A stretch of DNA of 39,025 nucleotides from CAYUWG01 sp964448285. Its GTDB lineage: Bacteria > Bacteroidota > Ignavibacteria > SZUA-365. Below the pieces are notes generated by a model. The model did not search any database. It was not told where the DNA came from and saw only the letters and a program-made list of their open reading frames with translations. Position numbers and translations under genes: made by a program. Location: NCBI GenBank assembly GCA_964448285.1, contig CAYUWG010000033.1, forward strand, positions 1 through 39,025, given 5' to 3'. Below are positions 16,486 to 25,010 of this stretch, piece by piece. Positions within the stretch are counted from its first letter, which is position 1. Each line of letters opens with the position of its first letter.

Positions 16486-17004
16486 CTAAGGTCTTTCACA
16501 GTACATAATGGTAGAAACCAAAATGTCAGTATTACTCTCAGGACAGGGTCCGAGAAAATCAATCCTACCTGCTTCGTTCTGTATGACTATCGAATAGTTA
16601 CCAGCAGGAACATGGCTAAAAAAGTAGGTTGTGGACACCTGACTATTACATGGGTCTTCGCATAGTGGTTGAAGAAAACCCTGTTGGTAAACTGTTCCAG
16701 GACCACTCCCATCTGGGTCATACTCCATAAGTCGTATGGACCAGAAGTCGCTATATTGACCAGGAGTATATGGATCGATACATCCCCAAACCTTGACTGT
16801 AATGTCATAGTATGCACGACATGGTGGTGTACAGTTGTTAGGAAGATTAAATGTCGGCCACAAGTAGCAAAACTGAACGACATCAAATCCTGCAAAGTCA
16901 CAGTAGTAACTCGGACCTTGCGATGGCGGCGAACACGATTCTTGAGAGTAACTCTCTGTTAAGAGAACTGTAAGGAGTACTACTGCTATATAAGCGATTC
17001 TCAT
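16486..17004 (-). CDS. Small secreted cysteine-rich protein of unknown family
   Basis: 172 residues. Residues 1-20 are a signal peptide (AYIAVVLLTVLLTESYS, cleavage before QESCSPP). The mature part has about ten cysteines, many aromatic residues and the stretch EYDPDGSGPGTVYQQG, with a probable beta-rich fold ending VPAGNYSIVIQNEAGRIDF. I do not recognise the family. It lies 18 bp after the Kelch-type T9SS cargo gene and shares its terminator, so both are probably made together. The protein ends without a sorting domain, but the last codons of one follow in frame after its stop, so it may once have been a T9SS substrate. Now it would be exported by Sec to the periplasm only, unless the stop is read through. 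Confidence 0.8.
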   Translation of the reverse strand: MRIAYIAVVLLTVLLTESYSQESCSPPSQGPSYYCDFAGFDVVQFCYLWPTFNLPNNCTPPCRAYYDITVKVWGCIDPYTPGQYSDFWSIRLMEYDPDGSGPGTVYQQGFLQPLCEDPCNSQVSTTYFFSHVPAGNYSIVIQNEAGRIDFLGPCPESNTDILVSTIMYCERP

Positions 17005-17022
17005 GGCTTTCTCTCCGATAAC

Positions 17023-19425
17023 TCACTTCATCAATGTCATCGTGCGTGTCTGCAGGAAGTTTCCTGCGCGCAGGGTGAGGAAATACGTCCCGGAAGGAAG
17101 AGTATTAGCGTTAAAGGCCATGGTATGCCTGCCTACTTCATGTACACCGTCGGCGAGACGGGCGACTTCGCGACCCATTGCATCCGTCACCACGAGGGTC
17201 ACCAGACCTTTCGAAGGAAGATCGAAGCTGACCATGGTGGAGGGATTGAATGGGTTGGGATAGTTCTGATGCAGTTGGAACGTTGCATTGATCGGCAGCG
17301 GTTCAACATCGGTGATGAATTGCGAAAGTGCGATTTCTTCCGACTGAAGGATTTCTCCAAACGTCGTCCCGTTGGAAACGTGCGCGAAGAGAATAAACCG
17401 GCTTGTTTCAATAGTTGAATCGACGGAAGTAAAGGAGAAATCCTTTACGATACTTGTTTGTGAGGCGATGTTTGAACCCGGAGCAATCTCCTCACCCGCG
17501 TTGGATGGGATCACTTGCCGAAGCACATGATTGTGGAAGTAAGGATACAGTAGTGTCGATCCCCCTGTTGGAGGATAGAAAACTTGCCCATAGTTCATTT
17601 GGTCTTGGACCTGTGCAATATTCAAGCGAATGGGGACATTCATATCGCGATGGAAGAAAACTTCCACGCTCATATCAATCCGTTTAGTTTGCGGATTGTA
17701 GGTCTTCGATTTCACGGTGATGCTGATAGGGCTTCTGCGTGTCTCTATGACTTCCTTGATTTTTGCATTCCAAAATCCTCTACTAAGTGCGGCTGCTGAT
17801 TCACCATCAAAAACAATGCGGTTGACCGATCCTTGTGGCCAGCCTGTCAACTTGATGACCCCTGTCCAGAAGTTTGTCGCGGGAGTTTGCATAGGTTCCG
17901 TAACATGACCTCCATGATAGGATATTCCATTGACTCGTCCCGGATATCGAGCAATAACTGCAGTGAGACTATCAGCACCGTACGGGCAATATCCGCACCA
18001 TGTGCCTGTACCCTCTTCCATCAGGACGTTGACTTCGGTATCGACTTCTTCGTTTTGTGCTTTTATCTGGACCGCAATGACGTAACTACTGTTATCCGGA
18101 TCGTTGCTTGTCAGCGTAAGATTTGCCGAATGCGCGCCTCCTGTCAATTTGCTTCCATCGACGGTGACTGCTATTGCGTTTTCTTTTCCAACTTCGATCG
18201 TTCCAGAGTTTGGCATGAGAGAAAGCCACGATTGATCTGAGGTTGCGGACCATTGAAGCGGAGCACCTCCAAGACTTTTAATCGTGAATGTCAGCCGAGC
18301 GCTTCCACCAACCTTCACCCATTCGGAGAGAATGTTTGTCGATACTGTCATACGGGGTTTACCTTCGACGGCGGGTGTAAACTTCTCGCATTTTGCCGTG
18401 AATGAATTTGGTGTATCGTTGCCTCCTAACACATAGAAGTTGCCTTGTCCATCATAGACCATCGGGCTTGCAAGGTACACGCCAAGCGGTTTCAACTCGT
18501 ATGTAGTCCATGAATTGGAGGTGAGATCATAGCTGAAGGTTTTACCTGAAGGAGGCCCGTTATTCTGGCTTCCAGCATCGTAACCACCCGCGAAATAGAT
18601 TTTCTGACCATCGGTACCGCAGCTATGGCGCATGATGGAACCACCTGGATAATCCTGAATTTGTGTCCACGTAATATCGTCTCCATTGACGATACCCTTG
18701 TAAGCCCACGGGCCGAAGGTTCCGCTTCCTGAGACGTATCGGACGCCACCGACGTACAGAACTTGATCACCTATTGCGGCAACGCCCATCGCCCAAGCGG
18801 CATACGGAGTAAGACTTGCTGAAAAAGTCCACTTATCCTGAGCAGGATCGTAAATCTGTATGGAATTATTCGAGGTGCTGAAACCAGATGACCCACCTCC
18901 AAGGATGAATATCCGCCCCTGATGAACGAACGAACCAGCGCCAAAGACACCCATCGGAATAGTGGCCTTTGTCGCATACGTGTTCGTGGCTGGATCGTAT
19001 TCCAACACCGCTCTTTCAGTGGTAAAGGGACTTGTCGCACTGTAGCCGCCGATGATATAGATCTTGCCATTGACAACTTGCGCCGACGCAACTCCGCGTT
19101 TGTTCGGAAGCGATGCGATCGTTGACCATGTGCTGGTTGCGATATCGTACTTGTACGATTTCAGGTCCAGCAACCTGTCTGAACCGATGCCACCGAAGGT
19201 ATAAACCGCGCCATTGTAATAGACTGCCGCGTTATACCCCTTCCCACCGGGCATATCTGCGATAGATGACCATTGGGCTTGGATCGAGTTCGGATGACCT
19301 TTTGCGAGGGCAGGGAGCAACTCGGTTGGTGAGGATACAAACCGTTCATTCACTGGTACGGTCTGCTGTGATATCGCTATTGTCGTTATGCAGACAAGAG
19401 CAAGAACGGAAAAACAACGTGTCAT
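17023..19425 (-). CDS. T9SS-secreted Kelch-repeat / Omp28-type thioredoxin-like protein
   Basis: 800 residues. Signal peptide 1-19 (VLALVCITTIAIS before QQTVP). Residues about 50-350 carry Kelch repeats (for example VNGKIYIIGGYS, YDGQGNFYVLGGND), a beta-propeller. Residues about 355-460 are an Ig-like domain (SARLTFTIKSLGGAPLQWSA). Residues about 461-690 resemble the Omp28 family, with a thioredoxin-like motif WCGYC (W476, C477, C480). The end is a type A T9SS sorting domain (QNYPNPFNPST to TRTMTLMK). The protein should cross the outer membrane through the type IX system and stay attached to the surface or be released. The start is supported by AAGGAG six bases before the ATG. The CxxC motif suggests thiol chemistry outside the cell, which is inference. 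Confidence 0.92.
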   Translation of the reverse strand: MTRCFSVLALVCITTIAISQQTVPVNERFVSSPTELLPALAKGHPNSIQAQWSSIADMPGGKGYNAAVYYNGAVYTFGGIGSDRLLDLKSYKYDIATSTWSTIASLPNKRGVASAQVVNGKIYIIGGYSATSPFTTERAVLEYDPATNTYATKATIPMGVFGAGSFVHQGRIFILGGGSSGFSTSNNSIQIYDPAQDKWTFSASLTPYAAWAMGVAAIGDQVLYVGGVRYVSGSGTFGPWAYKGIVNGDDITWTQIQDYPGGSIMRHSCGTDGQKIYFAGGYDAGSQNNGPPSGKTFSYDLTSNSWTTYELKPLGVYLASPMVYDGQGNFYVLGGNDTPNSFTAKCEKFTPAVEGKPRMTVSTNILSEWVKVGGSARLTFTIKSLGGAPLQWSATSDQSWLSLMPNSGTIEVGKENAIAVTVDGSKLTGGAHSANLTLTSNDPDNSSYVIAVQIKAQNEEVDTEVNVLMEEGTGTWCGYCPYGADSLTAVIARYPGRVNGISYHGGHVTEPMQTPATNFWTGVIKLTGWPQGSVNRIVFDGESAAALSRGFWNAKIKEVIETRRSPISITVKSKTYNPQTKRIDMSVEVFFHRDMNVPIRLNIAQVQDQMNYGQVFYPPTGGSTLLYPYFHNHVLRQVIPSNAGEEIAPGSNIASQTSIVKDFSFTSVDSTIETSRFILFAHVSNGTTFGEILQSEEIALSQFITDVEPLPINATFQLHQNYPNPFNPSTMVSFDLPSKGLVTLVVTDAMGREVARLADGVHEVGRHTMAFNANTLPSGTYFLTLRAGNFLQTRTMTLMK

Positions 19426-19658
19426 TTACGACTCCTTCTGTGTTGTGAAAAGCGTTTCAAGGAAAACTTCATGGTTAGATGATCCGACTTTCTGATGGCG
19501 ACCTGTTCCTAAATGTCAGAACTGATCTTAATAACTGTTGGATGCATTCCTTTCGATGAAAACGGACGAGTAAAAAACAGAGAGATGAAACGAGGTGCGA
19601 ACAACGCAAAATGCGTGAGTGAACATAGGAATTCCGATTGATTAGTTCAAGCGCTCAA
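19426..19658. other. Intergenic spacer, no gene seen
   Basis: 233 bp between the Kelch cargo gene and the next minus-strand gene. It contains the ribosome binding site AAGGAG of the Kelch gene next to 19425 and a T-rich stretch on the minus strand around 19572-19577. I found no open frame, hairpin of note or convincing promoter. Confidence 0.6.
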
Positions 19659-20240
19659 CTAACAATTTTCGATGTACTTCATGATATCCTCCCGCGCAGT
19701 GAGATGGATAAGCCAGTCGTGGCTCTGCATCTCTGCGACGGTCGCTTTGCCCTTACTCAACGGGATGCCGTATTTGTAGCAGAAATGCCAGATATCGATG
19801 GGGTTCGACAGCAGTTCGAACATCAGCGCCTCCGCAACGGAAAGCTCGCTTCCTTTTTGCACCTTGTCGAGGATCCCGTGCAATGCATCGACTCCATCGG
19901 GCTTGATGTGTCGTTGTGTGAAGTAGTAGTTGTCCGTCGTCTCTAATTCACAAATCGGAAAACCATTGCCGTGCTTTCTGAGGTTGTTCAAAAACGCAAG
20001 CGTGACGAGCATCTCTTCATCGTCACCCCAGAGGTCGGTCCACACGTCCGGGTCTTCTTCCTTCACCCAATCGAAGAACTTCCGCTCTCGGCTGCTCAAA
20101 TGCATCAGCACGGTTGAACCGTGACGATCGATCAGTGCATCGATGTCGCCTTCACTCAGTGCGTCGATCTCCGCATCGCTCAACGTGAGCGAGTGCGGTG
20201 ACGAAATGATGCGTCGTTCGATGTCTTCGAGGAGCGTCAT
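19659..20240 (-). CDS. Hypothetical acidic cytosolic protein
   Basis: 193 residues, no signal peptide, no membrane segment and no motif I recognise. It is rich in Asp/Glu and predicted mostly helical, with LTLSDAEIDALSEGDIDALI near the start, a tryptophan/acidic stretch DPDVWTDLWGDDEE in the middle and DIWHFCYKYGIPLSKGK near the end. It is transcribed alone, divergently from the metallophosphoesterase gene, with a 116-bp spacer. Codon use looks like its neighbours, so it is probably a real gene. No function can be assigned. Confidence 0.75.
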   Translation of the reverse strand: MTLLEDIERRIISSPHSLTLSDAEIDALSEGDIDALIDRHGSTVLMHLSSRERKFFDWVKEEDPDVWTDLWGDDEEMLVTLAFLNNLRKHGNGFPICELETTDNYYFTQRHIKPDGVDALHGILDKVQKGSELSVAEALMFELLSNPIDIWHFCYKYGIPLSKGKATVAEMQSHDWLIHLTAREDIMKYIENC

Positions 20241-20356
20241 GTGTTGTCTTCAAACTAACTCAGGCATGAGAGAATGTCAATCCAGAAAACGAAGGCAGCC
20301 CTTGAACGATCACGTTCTCGGTTGAGAAGCCAAGTTCAAAGTTCTTCCTGAACGTC

Positions 20357-21640
20357 ATGGCGGCTGATCGTCATCGGTCCATGCCTTCGGTTTGGATTTG
20401 GATGAAAATCCGGGAACTTGTGACGGGTTCTATGCCGCTCTTCTTCAAGACTCTCGATGGTATCATTTTCCTTTCAATCGGTCCGTACATCTACTGCATC
20501 GCAACGGTCTATCTTTCGCTTTCGTGGATGAAAGCGTCGTATCGCGTTTCAACATGGAGACCGGCAAGCATTCTCAGCATCGTCCTCCTTCATGGCATTC
20601 CCCTGTTCGTGTCCTTCAGCGGATGGCTCAACAACACACTGCTTCAAACGTCGTCGAATGACGAAAGCGAGTTTCTGACGTTCCTCTTTGGCGGCGGGGC
20701 GCTCGTTGCCGCACAGAGCGGCGTGTATCTCCTGCCCGTTCACGTCCTCTCTTTTCTCTATGGGAAAGTTCGCCCTGACAGAACCGGAGGAAGACGCATC
20801 GCCACCGCGTGGATTTCCATTTCCATTCTCATTGCGATGTCCTTCTATGTTCCGTTGCGAATGCAGTACGATAAAACGAATGTCGTCGTCGAGCGCACGG
20901 ATTGGAGCGTGAAAAGCCTGCCTCGTTCGCTGAACGGATTCCGCGTCGCGGTTCTTGGCGATACGCAATTGGGTGAATGGACATCGCGTGAACTCATGCA
21001 CAATTATATCCACGCCGTCAATGCGGAACGGCCGGATATGATTCTCTTCACCGGCGATCTTCTCACGTCGCCGAAGGACTCCGCGCGTCTTGCGACCGCG
21101 GCCTCGCTCATGGGAGAGCTTCAGGCGCCTTACGGCGTGTACGCTGCGATCGGAGATCACGATCACTGGTACGGTCGAAGCGACGTCGTCGAGGCGCTTC
21201 GTGCGAACGGCATCGCGGCGTTCACCGATACGACCCGGGTCCAGCGCACCGGTGCGTTGACGATGGGATTGACCTTCCTCGTCAATGTCTTCGACGAGCG
21301 TGCATCGGAACGAACGCTCGATTCACTCCTCGCTGCGGGGCGATCGGCACAGCTTCGTGTTCTTGTCACGCACATTGCCGAAGAACCCGTCGTTCGGGTC
21401 GCAGAGGCACACGATGCGCATCTCGTCGTTGCGGGTCACACGCACGGCGGCCAGATCGGATTGAACCTTCTCTGGATGCGTTTCACCAGCTCGATGCTGG
21501 ACTCACGATACGTCTGCGGATTCTATGAAGAAGGGAATACGCTCGTCTATGTCAACAGCGGACTGGGCATGTCGGTCATTCCCATTCGGTACAATTCGAC
21601 TCCGTCTATCGGCATCATCACGTTGCGCGCACCACACTGA
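20357..21640 (+). CDS. Membrane-anchored calcineurin-type metallophosphoesterase (YkuE/YaeI-like)
   Basis: 427 residues. Four hydrophobic segments lie in about residues 25-170, followed by a calcineurin-like phosphoesterase domain from FRVAVLGD. Metal-site motifs in order: D202 and Q204 in GDTQ, D234 in GDLL, GDHDH (D267, H268), H339 in VTHI and GHTHGGQ (H361, H363). In the usual family the first motif is DxH and the third GNHE/D, so H is replaced by Q and N by D here. The remaining ligands are intact, so it may have altered metal use or substrate. It probably acts at the membrane on a phospholipid or envelope substrate, by analogy with YkuE/YaeI. Start choice is uncertain: Met9 or Met16 could also serve. 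Its stop is 3 bp from that of the convergent gene. Confidence 0.88.
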   Translation: MAADRHRSMPSVWIWMKIRELVTGSMPLFFKTLDGIIFLSIGPYIYCIATVYLSLSWMKASYRVSTWRPASILSIVLLHGIPLFVSFSGWLNNTLLQTSSNDESEFLTFLFGGGALVAAQSGVYLLPVHVLSFLYGKVRPDRTGGRRIATAWISISILIAMSFYVPLRMQYDKTNVVVERTDWSVKSLPRSLNGFRVAVLGDTQLGEWTSRELMHNYIHAVNAERPDMILFTGDLLTSPKDSARLATAASLMGELQAPYGVYAAIGDHDHWYGRSDVVEALRANGIAAFTDTTRVQRTGALTMGLTFLVNVFDERASERTLDSLLAAGRSAQLRVLVTHIAEEPVVRVAEAHDAHLVVAGHTHGGQIGLNLLWMRFTSSMLDSRYVCGFYEEGNTLVYVNSGLGMSVIPIRYNSTPSIGIITLRAPH

Positions 21641-21643
21641 GCG

Positions 21644-23464
21644 TCACTCGGCAATGCGAAATTCCACACGCCTGTTGAGCGCGCGGTTTTCTTCCGTGTC
21701 GTTCGGCACTTCGGGACGCAATTCCCCGTGGCCGACGGGGACGAGCCGCTCGTTAGTCAATCCCTTCGAGATCAGGTAATCCACGACCGCGCGTGCGCGC
21801 TTCATCGACAGGTCGAGATTGAATGCGTCGGAGCCGATATCGTCAGTGTGCGCCTCTATCTTCACCCGGATGTCCGGATTCTGTTCGAGAAAGCGATAGA
21901 GCCGCTCAAGTTCGAAGAAAGACTCCTTCTTCAGTTCGTATTTGTTGAAGTCGAAGAAGATGTTGTTCACACGTTGCGAAAGAAGTTCTCCGTATTTATC
22001 CCGCATCGTCTTGAGCGCTTCGAGCGATTTCATGTTGAAGTTGAACGCGAAATCATCGTCGCCATCGCCGGTGGGATTGTATCCGCGCAGGTCGAGGTTC
22101 TTCGCGTCGGGGTAGTAGCCTTCGCGTTCGAGGTAGATCCCTAAGTTCTTTCCCGTAGGAACCGTGAAAAGAATTTTTCCCGTTTGCGGATCGCTCCGCA
22201 GTTCACCGATGATATCACCCGTCTCCAAATCCTGAACCATGATGTTCGCGCCGATCGGGTTGCCGTTCTCATCGAGAACGGTTCCCGTGATCGTGACTGC
22301 TTTACTTTCAGGCTGTGCTGCAACGGGGAGCGACGTCATGTAGATGTCGTTCATCCCGGAACCGCCCGGCCTGTCGGAAGCTGAAAAGACGGCGAACTTT
22401 CCATCCGTCGTGATCTTGTACGCCCAATCGTCGTCGGAAGTGTTGATCTCTTTTCCGAGATTCACCGGTTCGCTCCACTCGTTCCACGTCCGTTCATTGA
22501 GTCTCACCGACTTGAACACGTCGAGCTTTCCAAGGCCGGGATGTCCATCGGAAGAGAAGTAGAGCGTCTTCCCATCCGGATGAAGAAAGGGTGAGCGCTC
22601 GCAATACGGTGTGTTGATCACCGGTCCGAGATTTATCGGCGGACTCCAGGTATTTCCTCTGCGGAATGAAATCCATATGTCGGAGTTTCCTGCCTCACTT
22701 CCATGAAACGCCGTGCCTTTGGGAACGCGCTTGCCTTGCACGCCTTCGCGGTCCGATGTGATGAGGACAGCTTTACCATCCGCGGTAAAGAATGCGTCCG
22801 AGTCCCACGCTTTGCTGTTGACCATCGGTGGAAAGTGCTTGATCGTGCTCCATCCCTTCTCCGTTTTCTCGAAAAAGAAATTGTCGCCGTTGCCCATGTG
22901 ACCGGGAAATCCGCCGTAAAGGAGTATCGATGTCCCATCGAACGAAATGCTGTTGATCGTCTCATGCTCGGAGGTGTTGATGCGGTCACCGAGATTCATT
23001 GCCGGGCTCCATTTGCCGTCCTCGAACTGTGCGAGGTAGATGTCCAATTCTCCTTTGCCGCCCGGCCTGTCGCTCGCAAAGTAGAGGCGCTTCCCGTCGG
23101 GTGTGAGGGATGGTTTGATCTCATTGAATCCTGTGTTGACTCCCGATCCGAGATTGGTCACATCCAATTGTGATTCACGGGCTTTGAGAATCGCGATGAT
23201 TTCGCTGAAGCGTTTCTGCATCGAAGGGAATTTCGGTTGGAAGCGTTCGAACACTGCTGCGGCTTTCTCCCATTGCCGCGCATCGATTGCCGGTTTGGCA
23301 ACACGCTGGACGGCCACGAACGCATCTTCCGATGGCGCCCATTTCATCGCGTAGGCTTCGAAATCCTCGGTGTCATCCATTTTCATGACGTCGCTTGAGA
23401 GCGAACAACCGTTGATGAGAAGAATGGACGCGAGAGCGCAAAGCACGAAAACGGAATCCTTCAT
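21644..23464 (-). CDS. OmpA-family beta-propeller lipoprotein, PorE-like (T9SS component candidate)
   Basis: 606 residues from the ATG at 23464, which gives a lipoprotein signal SILLINGC (cysteine acylated). The frame extends 21 codons further upstream, but that would spoil the signal. Domain order: helical TPR-like part (about 30-100), PD40/WD40-like beta-propeller blades with repeated TPDGKRLYFASDRPG-type motifs (about 110-390), a carboxypeptidase-regulatory-like beta domain (ITGTVLDENGNPIGANI, about 395-470), and an OmpA C-terminal peptidoglycan-binding domain (IEAHTDDIGS to NRRVEFRIAE). This lipoprotein-TPR-propeller-CRD-OmpA order is that of PorE (PG1058) of Porphyromonas gingivalis, which links the T9SS to peptidoglycan. 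The T9SS cargo genes in this window fit. A different OmpA-PD40 protein with another role remains possible. Confidence 0.87.
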   Translation of the reverse strand: MKDSVFVLCALASILLINGCSLSSDVMKMDDTEDFEAYAMKWAPSEDAFVAVQRVAKPAIDARQWEKAAAVFERFQPKFPSMQKRFSEIIAILKARESQLDVTNLGSGVNTGFNEIKPSLTPDGKRLYFASDRPGGKGELDIYLAQFEDGKWSPAMNLGDRINTSEHETINSISFDGTSILLYGGFPGHMGNGDNFFFEKTEKGWSTIKHFPPMVNSKAWDSDAFFTADGKAVLITSDREGVQGKRVPKGTAFHGSEAGNSDIWISFRRGNTWSPPINLGPVINTPYCERSPFLHPDGKTLYFSSDGHPGLGKLDVFKSVRLNERTWNEWSEPVNLGKEINTSDDDWAYKITTDGKFAVFSASDRPGGSGMNDIYMTSLPVAAQPESKAVTITGTVLDENGNPIGANIMVQDLETGDIIGELRSDPQTGKILFTVPTGKNLGIYLEREGYYPDAKNLDLRGYNPTGDGDDDFAFNFNMKSLEALKTMRDKYGELLSQRVNNIFFDFNKYELKKESFFELERLYRFLEQNPDIRVKIEAHTDDIGSDAFNLDLSMKRARAVVDYLISKGLTNERLVPVGHGELRPEVPNDTEENRALNRRVEFRIAE

Positions 23465-23577
23465 AGTGCGATTCTGATGTATTTTGGTTGAGAGGATTAT
23501 CATCGAATGAAACAAAAGTACGCTCACCGGTCACTGCGAAACAATGCTTTGTGGAAAGGATACCGTCGAATTACCAC

Positions 23578-24312
23578 ATGAACGACGCGTCGGTGTTTGA
23601 AAAGAAAGGGATGAACGGTGCACGCGGGAGCTATTCCGTCACGGGTACTGCGATCTTCTTTGCGCTGATCGGAGTGCTTCTCCTCATCGCGAATCTCGAT
23701 ATCGTCACGCCGGGAATGTTCATCAAACTCGTCGTTACGTACTGGCCGATGGCCTTCGTCGGCGCCGGACTATACCGCATGATTTCCGCCAATGGCATCG
23801 CGCGCTGGAGCGGACTCGTGCCAATGAGTTTCGGAACTCTGTTACAGATGATGCTTCTCGGCTGGCTTCCGGGCGACCCACTTGAGTATTGGCCTATCAT
23901 GTTCCTGCTCTGGGGTGCGTGGCTCCTGTTCGACCGGCCTGCGATAAGGAAGGGTGCGGTCGAAGAACTTGAGAGCGCACGGATAGAACTCGACGAAATG
24001 ATGAACCTCCGGAAAGTGAAATGGATCGACCAGACCTTTTCGGCTGGACGCATCGAGTGCACTTTATCCCTTCTCACGCTTGACCTCAGCCGCGTTCGCT
24101 TTCCGGAAAGTGAATCGTCCCTGACGATCGATGGCTTTTTGAGCCGCATCATCATCGAGCTTTCGCCGGACGTTCGTGTTGTCGATGAAACGAGAGGGTT
24201 CTTCAGTCGGGTGCGGAATGCAAGTGTCGAAGGTGAAAAAGTTTTACGGATAGGTGGATCGATGATGTTCGGAGTAGTCGTCATTCAAAGAAAATCCCAT
24301 GACGCCGGATGA
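23578..24312 (+). CDS. LiaF-like membrane protein (DUF5668-type N-terminus)
   Basis: 244 residues from the ATG at 23578. An open frame extends upstream to 23488 but overlaps the divergent lipoprotein's leader, so I used the internal ATG. Four hydrophobic helices: GTAIFFALIGVLLLIANLD, a second around VVTYWPMAFVGAGL, a third at GTLLQMMLLGWL and a fourth at YWPIMFLLWGAWLLF. A soluble C-terminal part from about residue 120 (ARIELDEMMNLRKVKW on) resembles the LiaF/YvqF envelope-stress domain. In Firmicutes LiaF restrains a histidine kinase; here no kinase is adjacent, so the role is open. It overlaps the next gene by 14 bp, implying an operon of two. Confidence 0.82.
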   Translation: MNDASVFEKKGMNGARGSYSVTGTAIFFALIGVLLLIANLDIVTPGMFIKLVVTYWPMAFVGAGLYRMISANGIARWSGLVPMSFGTLLQMMLLGWLPGDPLEYWPIMFLLWGAWLLFDRPAIRKGAVEELESARIELDEMMNLRKVKWIDQTFSAGRIECTLSLLTLDLSRVRFPESESSLTIDGFLSRIIIELSPDVRVVDETRGFFSRVRNASVEGEKVLRIGGSMMFGVVVIQRKSHDAG

Positions 24313-24625
24313 TCGTCGGATGGCGCGAATCGCCGAGCAGAATTTGACAGATTTGGTCGGTGATGAAGTCGCAACGGTGAAGGCGCAGGCATGGCACTCG
24401 TGGTTCGAACAGCGTATCGCATGGATGATCGAGAATCGCTTCGAAAAGCTGATGAGCATCCTTTACCGAATAGACGTGGACGAGGAAGCAGCGAAAGACG
24501 CGCTCGCGGAAAAACAGACCTCTGATGCTGCAAAGCGAATCGCGTCGCTGTTACTTGAACGCGAAAGAGAAAAGGTAACGACACGCTTTAGACATAAAGG
24601 CATTGAACGAAATTCCGAGGGATGA
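24299..24625 (+). CDS. Conserved hypothetical protein, small soluble
   Basis: 108 residues, overlapping the LiaF-like gene by 14 bp and so translationally coupled to it. It is hydrophilic and helical: RFEKLMSILYRIDVDEEAAK and then a run like AAKRIASLLLERERE. Short proteins with an LYRIDVxE core and a terminal IA.L..ER segment occur in many Bacteroidota without known function; this likeness is from memory. No membrane segment or catalytic motif is visible. Confidence 0.78.
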   Translation: MTPDDRRMARIAEQNLTDLVGDEVATVKAQAWHSWFEQRIAWMIENRFEKLMSILYRIDVDEEAAKDALAEKQTSDAAKRIASLLLEREREKVTTRFRHKGIERNSEG

Positions 24626-24631
24626 AGAGGA

Positions 24632-24668
24632 ATAAAAAGAGGCCCACCGCGTTGACGATGAGCCTCTT
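24632..24668 (-). terminator. Rho-independent terminator after the double-glycine peptide gene
   Basis: AAGAGGC and GCCTCTT arms (24637-24643 and 24662-24668) enclose an 18-base loop. On the minus strand the stem is followed by TTTATT. It lies 20 bp past the stop of the peptide gene. It may also slow the convergent transcript ending at 24625. Confidence 0.7.
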
Positions 24669-24687
24669 GAACGGGTTGCCGGATCGG

Positions 24688-24933
24688 TTATGATGCGCCG
24701 CCGACGCTGCCCATGATGTTCGTTGCCGGATCTACCGTATCGACCGGATTATCGGTCTGAACGGGACCTGCTGCGTCCACAGCACCGCCGCTATCTTCCG
24801 GCTTGAATCCGGGCGTGAATGGCTTCGACAGAGGATCGCTGCTGTCATCGTCAAATGACGTACCGAGGCCTCCGCCTGCTACTTTTTCGAGATCCTTGTC
24901 GGAAAGCTCTTGGGTGTTTTTTGTATCGGACAT
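24688..24933 (-). CDS. Bacteriocin/RiPP-type peptide precursor with double-glycine leader
   Basis: 81 residues. The first 21, ending QELSDKDLEKVAGG, match the double-glycine leader pattern (LSxxELxxVxGG) that C39-peptidase ABC transporters cleave in class II bacteriocins and several RiPP precursors. The 60-residue remainder, from GLGTSFDDD to SVGGAS, has no cysteine, is rich in Asp, Pro, Gly, Ser and Thr, and has a net negative charge. A strong ribosome binding site AAAGGAG sits six bases before the ATG and a terminator follows, so it is a well-formed gene. No C39 transporter, modifying enzyme or immunity gene is next to it; the radical SAM gene is 5.4 kb away. It follows the CstA gene on the same strand after 131 bp. 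Role (bacteriocin, signal peptide, secreted structural peptide) is unknown. Confidence 0.8.
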   Translation of the reverse strand: MSDTKNTQELSDKDLEKVAGGGLGTSFDDDSSDPLSKPFTPGFKPEDSGGAVDAAGPVQTDNPVDTVDPATNIMGSVGGAS

Positions 24934-25010
24934 GGGAAACTCCTTTATGTATGGTGATGGATTAATTCAGGTGCTTTATGGGCTAAGTACACCCTCTAAA
25001 AGGAGAAGTT

